64,000 nt of DNA from Loripinus fragilis (GCA_964019695.1 OZ026522.1:17110687-17174686); one strand, 5' to 3'; counted from the stretch's first letter, positions 21,926 to 32,739 are shown. A program made the numbers and translations. The notes: generated by a model not told the origin, from the sequence alone.

Positions 21926-22140
21926 CAAGAAGGTGGCAGTCAAGTAAACAAGCGTAACGGAAGTAAAATATCCACTCATAGCCATATAGAGTTAACAGAT
22001 CCTAGTGTAGAGAGATTTACTGGTTCAACTTCTGAGTCTTTCAGTTGTATTACAACATCTAGTAGCAAGCCAGGAGCAAGAAGTTATACAGAGACGGTTT
22101 CAATACTAGAGTCATTATATGAAAAGATAATTTTACAAAG
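21926..22140 (+). CDS. Candidate internal coding exon 1 of an unknown gene
   Basis: Bounded by 'tgtattttttgcag' (polypyrimidine plus CAG) and AAG|GTGAGA, both strong splice signals. The 215-base segment is open in one frame for 71 codons (begins QEGGSQVNKRNG, ends SILESLYEKIILQ plus two bases). It is rich in Ser and Thr in its middle part. It joins in phase to 27419 and then to 29201. No family is recognised. A start codon upstream was not identified. The composition differs from the surrounding AT-rich noise. Confidence 0.5.
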
Positions 22141-22234
22141 GTGAGAATTTACCACTTTGTTCACTGTAAAATACTAGATATACGTCACATTTTAACAATG
22201 TAGTCTACTTGTTTCACACATAGGTTTGTATATA

Positions 22235-23440
22235 TATTTAACATTATGAGCCAGTTTATCTTGTTTCATACTAGTGTTTGTATGCCTATTAATCATCGAT
22301 GAACATGTTCATCTTATTTCACACTAGCGATTTGTATGTCTATTAAACATTCATGAGCCACTTCATCTTGTTTTCCACTAGTATTTGTATGTCTTTTAAA
22401 CATTAATGTGCCAGTTCCAGTGATTCATTTACAATTTTGGGCTTATGGGTCCTGGGACTCGCTGTTTCCAATATCAATGAGTCCCAACTGCAATCTAATG
22501 AGTCCAAAACACTATTTTGAATGGCAAGTCTGCCATACTATTGCATCCAGGGACTCGCTGGGACTCGCTAAAATAAAAACTTATGTGCAAAAGATGCAGG
22601 ATGCGCAGGTAACAAAATCACTGCAGTTCATCTTATTTCAAACTGGTGATTTGTATGCCTACTAAACATTGAACTGCCAGATTATCTTGTTTCACCCTGG
22701 TTGATTTGTATGTTTATTAAACATTGATGAGCCAGTTCATCTTGTTTCACACTAGTGATTTGTATGTCTATTAAACATTGATAAGCCAGTTCATCTTGTT
22801 TTCCACTAGTGTTTGTATGTCTTTTAAACATCGATGAGCCAGTTCATCTTGTTTCACACTAGTGATTTGTATGTCTATTAAACATTGATAAGCCAGTTCA
22901 TCTTGTTTTCCACTAGTGTTTGTATGCTTTTAAACATTGGTGTGCCAGTTCATCTTATTTCACACTGTTAATTTGTATGTCTTTTAAACATTGATGAACC
23001 AGTTCATCTTGTTTCCACTAGTGTTTGCATGTCTAGTATACATTGATGTGCCGGTTCATTTTGTTTTCCACTAGTTTTTGTATGTCTTTTAAACATTGAT
23101 GTGCCAGTTCATCTTTTTTCAGACTGGTGATTTGTATGTCTTTTAAACATTGATGTGCCAGTTCATCTTATTTCACACCTGTGATTTGTATGTCTTTTAA
23201 ACATTGATGTGCCAGATCATTTTGTTTTCCACTAGTGTTTGTATGTCTATTAAACATTGATGTGCCATTTCATCTTATTTCACACTGTTCATTTGTATGT
23301 CTATTAAACAGTGATGGGCCAGTTCATCTTGTTTCACACTAGTGATTTGTATGTCTTTTAAACATTGATGAGCCGTCTCATATTGTTTCCCACAAGTGTT
23401 TGTATGTCTATTAAACAAAGATGAGCAAGTTCATTCGATT
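22235..23440. repeat. 54-bp satellite array
   Basis: About 18 units of roughly 54 bases with consensus parts GAGCCAGTTCATCTTGTTTC, 'acactagtgattt' and 'gtatgtctattaaacattgat'. Units alternate between CACTAGTG-TTT and CACTAGTGATTT forms and between CTATTAAAC and CTTTTAAAC. The unit contains TAA in frame and is not coding. A 206-base transposon-like insert occupies 22418-22623. The array lies in the putative intron after 22140. Confidence 0.9.
22418..22623. mobile_element. hAT-like MITE inserted in the satellite
   Basis: The ends are CAGTGATTC and its inverted partner AATCACTG. CAGTG termini are typical of hAT elements. CAGTTC occurs immediately on both sides (22412-22417 and 22624-22629), consistent with a target-site duplication. 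The interior has three 'gggactcgct'-type strings. The 206-base length means it is non-autonomous. Confidence 0.65.
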
Positions 23441-23734
23441 TTGGTTCTTGTTGCAAATATGTTCTTAAAAAGGTATCCTTTAGAAGCAAAGACTGCACCA
23501 AAGAACTGAAACTAGAGTGTGCATATTTCCTGGGCCAGACTAGCTAGTTCCTGCCATTCAGGCTTCATCAGTGACCCTCTTGCAAGTCTGTGCAGCGAAG
23601 GCTCAGACGAGCTAATACAAACACACAGACTCATCAGACCCTACGCCCTTACTTTAATGAACACACACACAGACAGAATGCGTATAAGGACGCAGCATAA
23701 ACAAATAGCAATAGAGCACCACCAGATAGTCCTT

Positions 23735-24262
23735 CACGCAACAAAACCAGGACCAAATTCTATCCCCCACGTACAATGTGAGCAACAACAAACAATACAT
23801 CAACAACAACAGAGGTAGACAGAGCTATTGGTGCTGAGGTCAACTTGTATTCCTACTGAACAATATCCAACACTACATTAACAACTATAGGTGTTAATTA
23901 CTAATACAGCACATTATGTAAGCAACATCAAACAGAACATTAACAACAACAGAGGTAGACACAGATATGATAATTATCATAGCTACTATTATCAAAGTAG
24001 AAAAACACAAAACATCTACATAACGAAACCAGGACCAAATACTCACCCCCACGTACAATGTGAGCAACAACAAACAATACAATAACAACAACAACAGAGG
24101 TAGACACAGCTATTGGTGTTGGGGTCAAATATATTCCTACTAAGCAATTTCAAACAATACATTTACAGCTATAGGTGTTAATTACTAATACAGCACGCAA
24201 TATGAGCAACATCAAATGTAACTTTAACAATAATAGTGGCAGCCATACAACAGGTGTTGGGG
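23735..24262. repeat. Two imperfect copies of a ~290-bp repeat
   Basis: The block 'accaggaccaaat', 'ccccacgtacaatgtgagca', AACAACAA runs, 'cagaggtagacac' and 'ataggtgttaattactaata' occurs twice in the same order (from 23745 and from 24029). Part of it ('gagcaacatcaaa') recurs within each copy. Open frames here simply follow CAA repeats. Confidence 0.7.
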
Positions 24263-24670
24263 TCTATATATATTTTATGACCCACACTTCACCAAAGGTT
24301 CAGATTTTTTCAAAACGCTTTCATTATTCAGCTGTCACGTATGCTCTTCAATTTTGATAATTATCATCACAGAGAGATACTTAATTTAACGAGCTAAAAG
24401 GGATCAATAACAAAAGGCTGCCAGAGCTAAAGAAAACCACAAAGCCAAATACAAACGTCATGCACCCGCCAAAACCACGTGATTAAAAAGTTTTATTTGA
24501 ATTTAGATTTTTTTGCGAGTGTGTGTCGCAAAATATACTAAATTCAAATATGTTTATTCAAAAATAAATCGATGATTACAGTATTTTACACTGTTTGATA
24601 GAGGGTGTTCATCTGCACCACAGTGATTGCCTATTTTGTGTAAATTACAGCAAATATTGTCAGCTAAGAC

Positions 24671-24856
24671 CATGGAGTTAAAGTTCAAGGTTCTAGTATT
24701 GCAATCATCTTGATGGGGAAGAGAGAGCTGGTTACTTTGTTTAATTTGTCTTCCTGGTGTCTCGTGATGGTTGAGTGGCTCTTCCTCGCAGTGCCATGGG
24801 GTTGTCTGTGGTTTGTGATTGTGGTATTTTCTGATCATACTCACTTACTTTTTAGA
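24671..24856 (+). mobile_element. Retroelement 3' tail (type 1), + orientation
   Basis: It runs from 'gttctagtattgcaatcatc' through 'ggggaagagagagctgg' to ACTCACTTACT at 24846-24850. This is the same tail and 3' end as the insert in unit 4, inverted relative to it. No coding part remains. Confidence 0.7.
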
Positions 24857-24879
24857 GACTGTGACAAAAATACTCATTT

Positions 24880-25450
24880 TTTGACCGTAAGAGTTCATAT
24901 TTGTCAAATTAATTGCCTGTGGTCTGTAGATTACGTCTATTGTTTCAGCTTACCAATATGACCTTAGAACCAAGTTCAATGTAAAATAAACTTAAAATTA
25001 GGTTTATAGCTTCTAGCGTAAGCTACTCTATCAATTTTGATGAAGAGTGTTCAAATGATTTGCCATGGTTTGTAGATAACATCAAGGGCTTTAGAACACC
25101 AATACGACCTTGGAGTCAAAGTTCAAGGTCGAATATACTTAAAATCTGACTAGTGGCTTGTACTTTCTACTTCTCCATCAGTTATTGGAAGAGAATTTTT
25201 ATATTTAGTACAATTGTTTTGGTATCTAAATACCAACAAAGGTTTCAGATTACCAATACGACCTTGGAGTCAAACTTAAGGGTCAAATATACTTATAATC
25301 TAACTAACCACTTTTACTTTATACTCCTCGATCAGTTATCGCAAGAGAGTGTTCATATTTAGCACAAGTATTTTTTATTCTGTTGATGCCCACGAAGTTA
25401 TCAGATTACCAATATGACCTTAAACTCAGATGTAAAGGTCAAATATATTG
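24880..25450. repeat. Four-unit tandem array, ~150-bp period
   Basis: 'ccaatatgacctta' or 'ccaatacgaccttgg' recurs at about 24952, 25099, 25251 and 25410. Each is followed by 'caaagttcaaggtc'-like and 'aagagtgttcatattt'-like phrases. The period is 147-159 bases. Confidence 0.75.
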
Positions 25451-25784
25451 TATATTAAACAATGCTGGATATCTTTAACTCGTGCCAAATAGTATCATCT
25501 GTTGATAATATTTTCAAACTGTTTCAACCAAGATGAGGCCCCACGTTTTGTTAGGCCTGATCTGGATCCAAACTGTTCTGACACCCTGACCCTATTCCAG
25601 AACAAATTTTTGAAAAGCTTGATTTTAAAAAAAAACTTCATGCGGCCGAAAGCATACATAGTTACCCGTTAGGCAATGAGTAAAGCCCCACCTAGTACCA
25701 TATTCACAAAACACTCATATGTACAAACAAACGTATTGGCTGAATGAGAACCTAAAAGAGAACTAACTAGGTCTTAAATAGTAA

Positions 25785-26000
25785 TTTTACTGACTGTTCC
25801 AAGGTGGTACTTCTTTTGTAGATCATTTTTGTTATTTTGTTTCTCGTTTGTCTTATTTTCTTGTCTTTTCATTGCAGCCTTGTGGCCACCTGCTGGGAAA
25901 ATGTGATGTTTTATTGTGTTTTTGTCACTTTCCCATGTTGTGTCCTGTGTCAGGTGTGGTGCTTGATTGTATCACTTCCTAATCTTTGCCTTTTTCTTAC
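25785..26000 (-). mobile_element. Retroelement tail (type 2), minus orientation
   Basis: It shares 'ttactgac.gttc.aaggtggtacttcttttg' and 'gtcaggtgtggtgcttgatt' with 17352-17600, in the same orientation. No coding part remains. Confidence 0.65.
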
Positions 26001-26127
26001 TTAATATTGTAAAAGTATTGACCTTAATGAGATAGAAATGAGGATATATCTAACCTTAAAAGGGGTATTTATCGAGGCAGCAAGGCTGAGGTTAATATCG
26101 CTTTTAAAGGTAGATAAAATCATTTTA

Positions 26128-26605
26128 TTATATAATCTATAAATAAACATATCATGATTGGCCCAGATACAGAATCACTCAAGTCAATAAAACTACATAT
26201 TGCATGGCTTGCCGGACGTGACGTTGCAAAGCACAAGGCACGAGGTAATATTGTATAGTTTACCGGAAGTGACGTCAGAACGTCAAGTAATTCTGCATTG
26301 TCCATCCGTAACTCAATGGTTTTAATGGTATAAAATGACAGGAAATGCATTACATCAATTTATTTTATAATAAAACAATTATTGACTTATGTTTTGGTAG
26401 ATATGGAGTGTTATTGAAAGTAAACTTAATCATATTGACCTCCACTCCGCGTCGGTCAATATGCCGTTTACTGTTCAATGACACTCCATGTCCACCATAA
26501 CATGAGTCAATAATTGTATATTGATATATAACCTATAAATAAACATCTTTTGATTGGTCTAGATCCATATTCACTTGAGTCAATACAACTACAAGTTTCA
26601 TTGGT
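26128..26605. repeat. Foldback flanked by ~70-bp direct repeats
   Basis: 26376-26516 is an inverted repeat ('caattattgactt' to 'aagtcaataattg' type ends, apex near 26446). 26131-26195 and 26523-26592 are direct copies ('tataaataaacat', 'gattgg', 'agtcaata.aactaca'). The foldback plus one repeat looks like an internal duplication or two nested insertions. Confidence 0.6.
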
Positions 26606-26670
26606 TGGGTTTTTTTCCAATTTAATATTAGTTACTAAAATATACATCATAGAAACTTTCCTTAACAGAA

Positions 26671-26718
26671 AGAGTAAGTGAGTATGATCAGGAAATACCA
26701 CAATCACAAACCGCAAAC
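26671..26718 (-). mobile_element. Short retroelement tail (type 1), minus orientation
   Basis: AGTAAGTGAGTATGATCAGG and the following 'caatcacaaaccgca' are the last ~48 bases of the type 1 retroelement. This is a severely 5'-truncated copy that shares the exact 3' end. Confidence 0.7.
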
Positions 26719-26719
26719 A

Positions 26720-27400
26720 GGTCTGCTTTCAGCACGAAACTTGCATGATTTGCTGTAAATCTGGATCTTACCTATCTTACCCTCTTTTAACTGAATGTAA
26801 GCACTTAGTCATCATGAAAAAGAAATTCGAGACTGTCCAAGGCATGAGCCATGACCAAGATTTCGTCGATGTTGCTGTTTATGTCTAGTAACATTATATA
26901 TTAAAACACATGTCGACATCAGTCAATTCTTGTATACTATTGTATTATATGTTTTTTCAACTGTGACTGAATATTTTCTACTTTCATTTTTGTAACTAGA
27001 TTCTTGTTCAACCGAATGACCTTCTCATAAATTTTAGCAACTCTTATATTATAAATCACTTGTTTTGTTTATTCAAACAAAGGAAAATGAACAAACAAAA
27101 CAATACTTAATACTAAATTAATAAATACATCTTTATTTTTTCTGTTGGGAGTTGAAGCAGCAAATCGGGTCAATTGCATGTAGACCATGCTAATTTCATA
27201 TTCACCATGCTGCTTTTAGCTCTCTAGATAGTGATATAAGAAAAAATTCAAAAAATACAAGCCTCTGAAAACTAGTTTGAGCTGGTTTTCATCCTATGTC
27301 AACCTATGGGCCAGTTTAGACCAGTTTTTGGGTAGATGTAGAGATTTATGAAGGCAAATAGGGCCAATCAGGAAGCAGGATTCTCTCCAGTCATATAATA
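26720..27400. other. No recognised feature
   Basis: AT-rich intron-like sequence with no repeat family seen elsewhere in the window and no supported frame. Confidence 0.35.
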
Positions 27401-27418
27401 AAAAGTAATGTATTGCAG

Positions 27419-27479
27419 GTTTCAAAGAAAAGAAGAAAGTCTACCTGAAACTGTGTGTTACATCAATTCTAAAAGAAAG
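27419..27479 (+). CDS. Candidate internal coding exon 2
   Basis: 61 bases between 'aatgtattgcag' and AAAG|GTATTT. Its first base completes the Arg codon left open at 22140. The frame then reads FQRKEESLPETVCYINSKRK and closes in phase 0, matching the next candidate exon. Small exons after large introns are usual in bivalve genes. No function is proposed. Confidence 0.45.
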
Positions 27480-27654
27480 GTATTTATGGATCTGTCAATT
27501 CATTTCATATACACCATTGGTATATACTGACATTTAAGCTACCAACAGTAAGAGAAAACGCCATTGAAGAACTTGAACAAATGCACGACCTGTAGGTGTG
27601 CACTATAATCACTGGGTGAGTCTGTCCGTCTGTCGTTTGTGAGTCCATCTGCCT

Positions 27655-27905
27655 TCCGTCTATTAGCAGTTAGTTAAAATGCTCTTACCTCTTGAACAAC
27701 ATGCCATATTTTGATCAAATTTTGCATACATATGCATGTCAAGATTGTCCAACCACTGGCATGCGTAATAGCCTTTTTTGATGGACAAGGCTTTGCCCTA
27801 GCATCAGTAAGCCCGATTATGGTCTATTAGTGCAACTGTTCATAACTCTTGAACCACATGCTATAGTTAGATCACATTTTGCATACCTATTGATTATGCC
27901 CCCGC
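27655..27905. repeat. Two copies of a 'ctcataactcttgaac' repeat
   Basis: 'aaatgctcttacctcttgaa', 'atattttgatcaaattttgc' and 'atacatatgcatg' recur about 155 bases later in modified form. A third copy lies at 30135-30215. Confidence 0.6.
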
Positions 27906-27988
27906 CAGGACAATGGCCTGTGCATTAAGTGTTGCCACTGTCCGTCTGTACGTACGTCTGTCTGCACATACGTACGTCACTCCCAACG

Positions 27989-28600
27989 ATGTCCGCTCTC
28001 TAAGTTGAATGGTTTTGATTAGAATTTGTGAAACTTGGTCACATTGTTTAGTACCATAATGGCATCTTCAAGGTCGATAATGTATATTGCACACTGTCAT
28101 CCTGAGTTATGGCTCTTTGTTTCTAAAATTTACCATTTGAAATGATGTCCGCTCTCTAAGTTGAATAGTTTGTAAAACTTAGTCACATTATTTAGTACTA
28201 CAATGTCTTTTCCAAATTCGATAATGGTCCATATCCCACCATACTTTCATGAGTTATGGCCTTTGTTTTTGGAAATTTACTGTTTGAAACGACATCCGCT
28301 CTCTAAGTGTAATAGTTTTGATCAGAATTTTATGAAACTTGGTCACATTATTTAGTTTTATAATGTCTTCTTCAAGTACAATAATGGCTCATATTGCACT
28401 AAGCTTTCTGGAGTAATTTGCCTTTGTTCATAAAAAACACGATTTTCGATGGTGTACGGTTTCTAAGTGCAGTTATTTTGATCACAACTTTATTAAATTA
28501 GTTCGCAATGTTGAATACCATGATGTTTTTCCAGAGTTTGATGATGGTCTATATTGCCTTATGCCATCATGAGTTAATGCCTTTTGTTTATGAAAACTCA
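27989..28600. repeat. Four-unit tandem array, ~150-bp period
   Basis: 'tgtccgctctctaagttgaa' recurs near 27989 and 28145, then as 'catccgctctctaagtg' near 28293 and a degraded form near 28450. Each unit also has 'aaacttggtcacattgtttagta' and 'gagttatggc'. Related sequence continues near 29690-29830. Confidence 0.75.
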
Positions 28601-28904
28601 CAAGGACCTCGGACAGTCTTAATGAACGATTGCCCATAAAAACGGCCAAAGAAAAGTTTCAAAGAAAACGATATTTTTTCATGAAAAGGATAGTAATTTC
28701 TACCCTGAAATTATCCGCAAAAGTGTTTTTTTTCATAGGAAAATTACCAATCAAAAAATATAGGTTGGAAACCCTGTTTTTGCTATTTACCACATAGAAA
28801 ATAGAAAAAGTTTTACCAAAATGCTCCCCCCGTGACCGCGCTAATCCTTTTGTATACAGTTGTAGTATTACATTTGAATCATCATATACAAATGGCATGA
28901 TTGG

Positions 28905-28923
28905 TCACGGGGGGGGGGGGGGC
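28905..28923. repeat. G15 tract
   Basis: Uninterrupted run of 15 guanines. Similar runs of 14-15 occur near 2512, 4289 and 57264, and C14 runs near 2067 and 38888. Confidence 0.9.
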
Positions 28924-28984
28924 GCTGTCAAACTGCTCAAAAAACAAATTATCATTAAAAACTTATTAGGGACTAATTTTGTAC

Positions 28985-29125
28985 AAACCTGTAGGTGAAT
29001 ATCAATTTACAATGCATGTATCAGGGCTTTTGTTATGATTGTGCATAAAGTAATTAACTGTCTTATTTCTCAACCAAAACATATGTTGTGGGTACTCAAA
29101 AGAACAGCCTCAATGAGACGGTTTT
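28985..29125 (-). repeat. Palindromic GTGCTCAAAAGAAC element, copy 1
   Basis: Contains 'gggtactcaaaagaacag', 'ctcaatgagacggtt' and 'aaccaaaacatatgttgtg'. Copies are at 45500-45580 and 48960-49070. The core GTCTCAATGAGAC is self-complementary and is flanked by AAAGAAC/GTTCTTT. Confidence 0.55.
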
Positions 29126-29200
29126 TTAAGCACCATATTATAGATTAAATCTGATGGGTAAAAAAAATACTATTTTACACTCAAAACTTTGTTTATCTAG

Positions 29201-29275
29201 ACTCTAGTGTATACAGTTTGTAGTATGATACACCACAGTGAACAAGTCAAACTGCCTGAACTTGAAACAAAACAG
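29201..29275 (+). CDS. Candidate internal coding exon 3
   Basis: 75 bases between 'ttgtttatctag' and CAG|GTAATA, in phase 0 at both ends (25 codons, begins TLVYTVCSMIHH, ends ELETKQ). It follows on in frame from 27479. Reading on past the donor the frame stays open to TAA at 29438-29440. A possible downstream exon (31125-31175, 16 codons then TAG) follows an acceptor 'atatttccttag' in phase 0 but is too short to trust. Confidence 0.45.
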
Positions 29276-29599
29276 GTAATAGTCATAAGTCATGGACAAC
29301 ATACATATTTAGAAGAAACGATGAAATCCACTCCACATGTATTTTATGCAAACACATCACTTTCATCACAAGTTTTATGTCGCAAATATTATATTTCCAT
29401 GTCTTTAGGCGAAAACAAGGCGAAACTTGAATTTCTGTAAAATAAAATTTGTTTACAAAAAATACCCCCACCTCCTTAACCTTGATGTCCTGGCATAATT
29501 ATGCAATATTTTCAAAACAATTTAGTTTGCTAGGTGCACTAAATGTAAGGGTTTAAATTAAGCACAAAAATTAGTTGAACTTGTCAATTATGCTTTATC

Positions 29600-30530
29600 C
29601 TAACCACAGGCTGTCAAAGTCTGAACAGATCGAGTAGGAGACTGTCGAGGTCCTTTCTTGGATGAAATACTGTACTGTATAAATCGAGTAATTTTGATCA
29701 GAACGTTATCAAACTTATTTACAAAGTTAAGTCCCTAAATGTCTTTCCAAAGTTTTCACATAGTATATATCGCAATATTCCTTCAGGAGGTATTGCCCTT
29801 TGTTAGTAAAATTTTGCGATTATTTGCGATGTTTAATCTCTAACTTACGAAATTTCAAATGAAATTAAGGAAACTTCGACATAATGCTTTTCATCAGAAT
29901 GTCTTGCTCAAGTTTTAATTGATCTTATCATCTGGTAGCTTGCAGAGTGATTGCTCTTTGTTCATTATTTTTTTTATTTGCTTTTGTTTGTGTGAACATG
30001 CGAATTTTGCAACAGCTGGGTCATCCGTGTCCCCTGGACACATTTCTAGTTTCAACATTGCCCAGCCACTTGCATTCAAAATGGTGATGAGTCTTCGCTG
30101 AGCATCATTTTAGCTGGTCTAGGCTTTTAGTAAAAATGCTCATAACTCTTGCACCTTATGGTATATTTTGATCAAATTTTGAATACTTATACCTTTAAAC
30201 CATGTCTAGACACTGGTAATGGGGCGCATACTTTTTTAAGTTAATAAATTAGTCAACAAATAGGCACATAAACTCACTTCCTACCTTGTGTTACTCCACA
30301 CAGGAGTCAAAACATTGCGGATTAAAAAATAAAGCCCCTTTGACCCAACACTAGGTGCCAGTGGAATGTTTGTTATCTCCCCATAATACTTTTTTCATTA
30401 GTCAAAAGACACTTACCCCACCACAATTTGTATAGAAACCGAAAGTTAGCGACATGAAACTAGCCCTATCACTTAATTTCAATCTGTAGATCAATATAAC
30501 ACAATATTTAAAATCAAAGGGGACACTTTA
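29600..30530. other. No recognised gene
   Basis: Contains degraded copies of the arrays at 27655-27905 and 27989-28600, and otherwise AT-rich sequence. Frames of about 60 codons are at chance level. Confidence 0.35.
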
Positions 30531-30537
30531 ATATGGG

Positions 30538-30674
30538 GATCAAACATGTTTTTCTATGCATTAACATCTGCTAGACCCCGAGGGTGGTTTTGAAACCCAA
30601 GCCTGAAAGGCGAGGGTTTTAACGACCCCGAGGGGTCTAGCAGATTTTAGTGTAACAGAAAACCATGTTTGATC
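30538..30674. repeat. Foldback with GACCCC apex
   Basis: GATCAAACATGTTTTTCTAT...CTGCTAGACCCC is matched by GGGTCTAGCAG...AAAACCATGTTTGATC. Arms are about 43 bases. The central ~50 bases contain nested short inversions ('aaacccaagcctgaaaggcg'). Confidence 0.75.
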
Positions 30675-30899
30675 GTTATTATTGCATAAAGTGCATTTTG
30701 TCACTTGTAAACTTTGGAAAAAACCTTCGAAAAGTTCATTTTTGTGTTACTTTAATGGCGCGCAAAAGCATGCATGATTTGTCGGTTTTGAAAACACCTG
30801 TTCCAGAGTAAAGACCTACGTCATTCTAACGTCACTAAATTGCGTTCATTTCTAAGCACGTTACTTTTGATTACGTCAATTTTTGTGACAGCCTAGAAT

Positions 30900-30915
30900 G
30901 CGCATATATAAAGTT
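30900..30915 (+). promoter_or_regulatory. TATATAAA box candidate
   Basis: GCGCATATATAAAG is a good TATA box by sequence. It lies in a CpG-containing stretch (30770-31060) with 'acgtcattctaacgtcac'. No gene start is recognised downstream, so this may be chance or part of a transposon. Confidence 0.2.
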
Positions 30916-31179
30916 CAAAAGCCGTGCATCAACAATACGTGAATTACCCGTTAAAACACTGCTGTTAATAGTGTGCGACACGGTTTTTATGCAATATAAC
31001 CAATAACCTTCTTTGTAAAATCTCTTGGCAAACAGGACATCTTTGGTGCTCATTGAAAACAGCTGACAACTGCAGCTAACGCAATGTCCTTAAACGCAAG
31101 CAGGTTTGTTTAATATTTCCTTAGATTTACATTCATTCCAACTTGAAGAAACACCCACCCTACAACTCTTACTAGCTGT

Positions 31180-31840
31180 AATTTGCTCATATATCTTAAA
31201 CTCAAAACTGATATTTTGGACCCCTATACTGGAATATCTTAAAATTAGTTACAGCAAGAAGGACATACAATACATATCTCAGGCGAAATGTATAACAGTA
31301 GCTCCAATTTATGATCCAATGAATCACACCCTTTCTCCAGTCTTTGCGCAGTCTGACCAGTACACACTTTTTAACTTAAAATTACTAATATCTACGTTCA
31401 CCACGGGTCGTGTATATTACGGTTGATCTGAATGCCATGTAACTGTACAATTATAACAAAGGCGCCAGCCTCCGGGTCACTGTGTATGCAGTAGCTTTAA
31501 AGTGTTCATGTCGCTCAAGCTTTCATAAAACGTTGATAGACAAGGTGCAAAATGCAAGGACTATATCTCTAGATACTTATTGTGTTATGGTCCTTGGATT
31601 ATTGAAAATAGCTGTATCTGTAATAACCACAACGTATAGATCCTAAATACAGTAACTCTCTGTATTGTCTCAATGAAACTTTCACCTGAGCGCAGATCCC
31701 AAATAAGGTATCTCTGCATTGCTTTGTTAATAGGGGTGGACATGACTCTTTGAAATTGGTACCTTTAGATTATGTGATGTTGTCGTGCCTCTGTTACTGT
31801 ATACTTTTCTCATATATTTAATTAACTTTATATCAATGTA
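31180..31840. other. No recognised feature
   Basis: A 106-codon frame at 31106-31426 runs through here without a recognisable domain. Otherwise AT-rich and featureless. Confidence 0.35.
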
Positions 31841-31842
31841 GA

Positions 31843-32208
31843 TTAAAGATGCATAGTCTGCAACTATAAAGATATTTCGATTTTTTTTTATTTTCTTTTT
31901 TAATCATTTGTAAAAGTAGAATTAAGTTATGTTTTCACAATAAATCTGTTCACTATAGCTGAAAACTGCACGGAAAAGTGAATTATCTTATAAAAACAGG
32001 TGTGTTGGTAATTATTTGCGTCCCTCCAATAATTAAAGATAGTTAATTTTAACATAAATGCTGTTGTTTTGATACTGATAATTTGTTAAGATTTACGAAA
32101 TTGGTAAAACGTATACCTGAATTTTAGCTTTTTTTACTGTGTTCTTGAAAAATAGAAACATTAGTTCTAAAATTAAAGGATCAAAAGTTACAGACTATGC
32201 AGCTTTAA
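31843..32208. mobile_element. 366-bp MITE with TTAA ends
   Basis: TTAAAGATGCATAGTCTGCA at the left is matched by TGCAGCTTTAA and 'cagactatgca' at the right. The terminal inverted repeats are about 23 bases with two mismatches. TTAA at both edges suggests a piggyBac-like or Tc/mariner-like target. The interior is AT-rich and non-coding. Confidence 0.75.
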
Positions 32209-32739
32209 CATATGAAATCGTTCAGAATTTAAAGGCAATAATTTCAGATTGAATATTTTTGAGTTACCGAACTTTGGAGTCGAAAGTTGATAGGTCTATT
32301 TTTATTCTAGACACTCTGTAGCCTTTTTTTTAAATAATTATATGTGGCTTTATGCAGAGCTCAATAAATCGTATTTTTAATTTCTGTCCTTTAGAATGAA
32401 GTACGTTGGTATTGCATATTAATAATTAATTATTGTTCTCCAACGTAACTCATATTTTCATGAAATTTTAAATAAATGTAAAACACATGCGATAGCATGC
32501 AAAATTGCAAAGCACACAACGTGTAACTCTAAATTGCAATTTTTTGAGTTATTTCTCTTCAATAGTTGAAAATAGTAGATTTTCCAATAGTATTCTTCGC
32601 ACCTTAGATAATTAAAAGAAACAAAACACGTTAAACACTAGTCTCATCTTTTGCGACCAACTCACTCATTTAGAAATTTCTCAGTTGATGGAACCCATTG
32701 AACCGTTATTGTTGAAAACTATACAAGTACAAGGGGTGG

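Larger units (their letters stand above)
18262..22000 (+). repeat. Tandem paralogous unit 4
   Basis: Fourth copy. The upstream block is split: 18262-18309 ('ccatgtatttttcactg', 'aaatgctgttttaatgtg') lies left of a retroelement and 19542-19575 ('ccttttcttggaataactaa') lies right of it. TTCACGTGACT is at 19577-19587. The first-exon-like part ends GAGCAGG|GTAAGT (donor at 19682). The exon-2-like segment is 20171-20240 and the exon-3-like segment 20595-20781, with donor GTGAGC. The right boundary of the unit is uncertain. Confidence 0.6.

Noticed and set aside
20595..22140. Continuous protein from the unit 4 exon-3 segment into the exon at 21926
   Set aside because: The frames do join in phase, but the upstream part has no methionine and is blocked by TGA at 20602, and the matching frame in unit 3 is broken. 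It is kept only as a possible untranslated exon.
23519..23818. 99-codon + strand open frame
   Set aside because: The second half is CAA-repeat translation within the 290-bp tandem repeat. The first half shows no domain I can name, and there is no supporting splice context.
24554..24844. 96-codon minus-strand open frame with QTTPWH and NHHETPGRQ strings
   Set aside because: This is the complementary strand of the type 1 retroelement 3' tail. The same strings appear at 18300-18480 and 49158-49325 in other contexts.
31106..31426. 106-codon + strand open frame
   Set aside because: No domain, composition typical of AT-rich chance frames, and no splice or promoter context apart from one possible acceptor at 31124, which favours a different frame.
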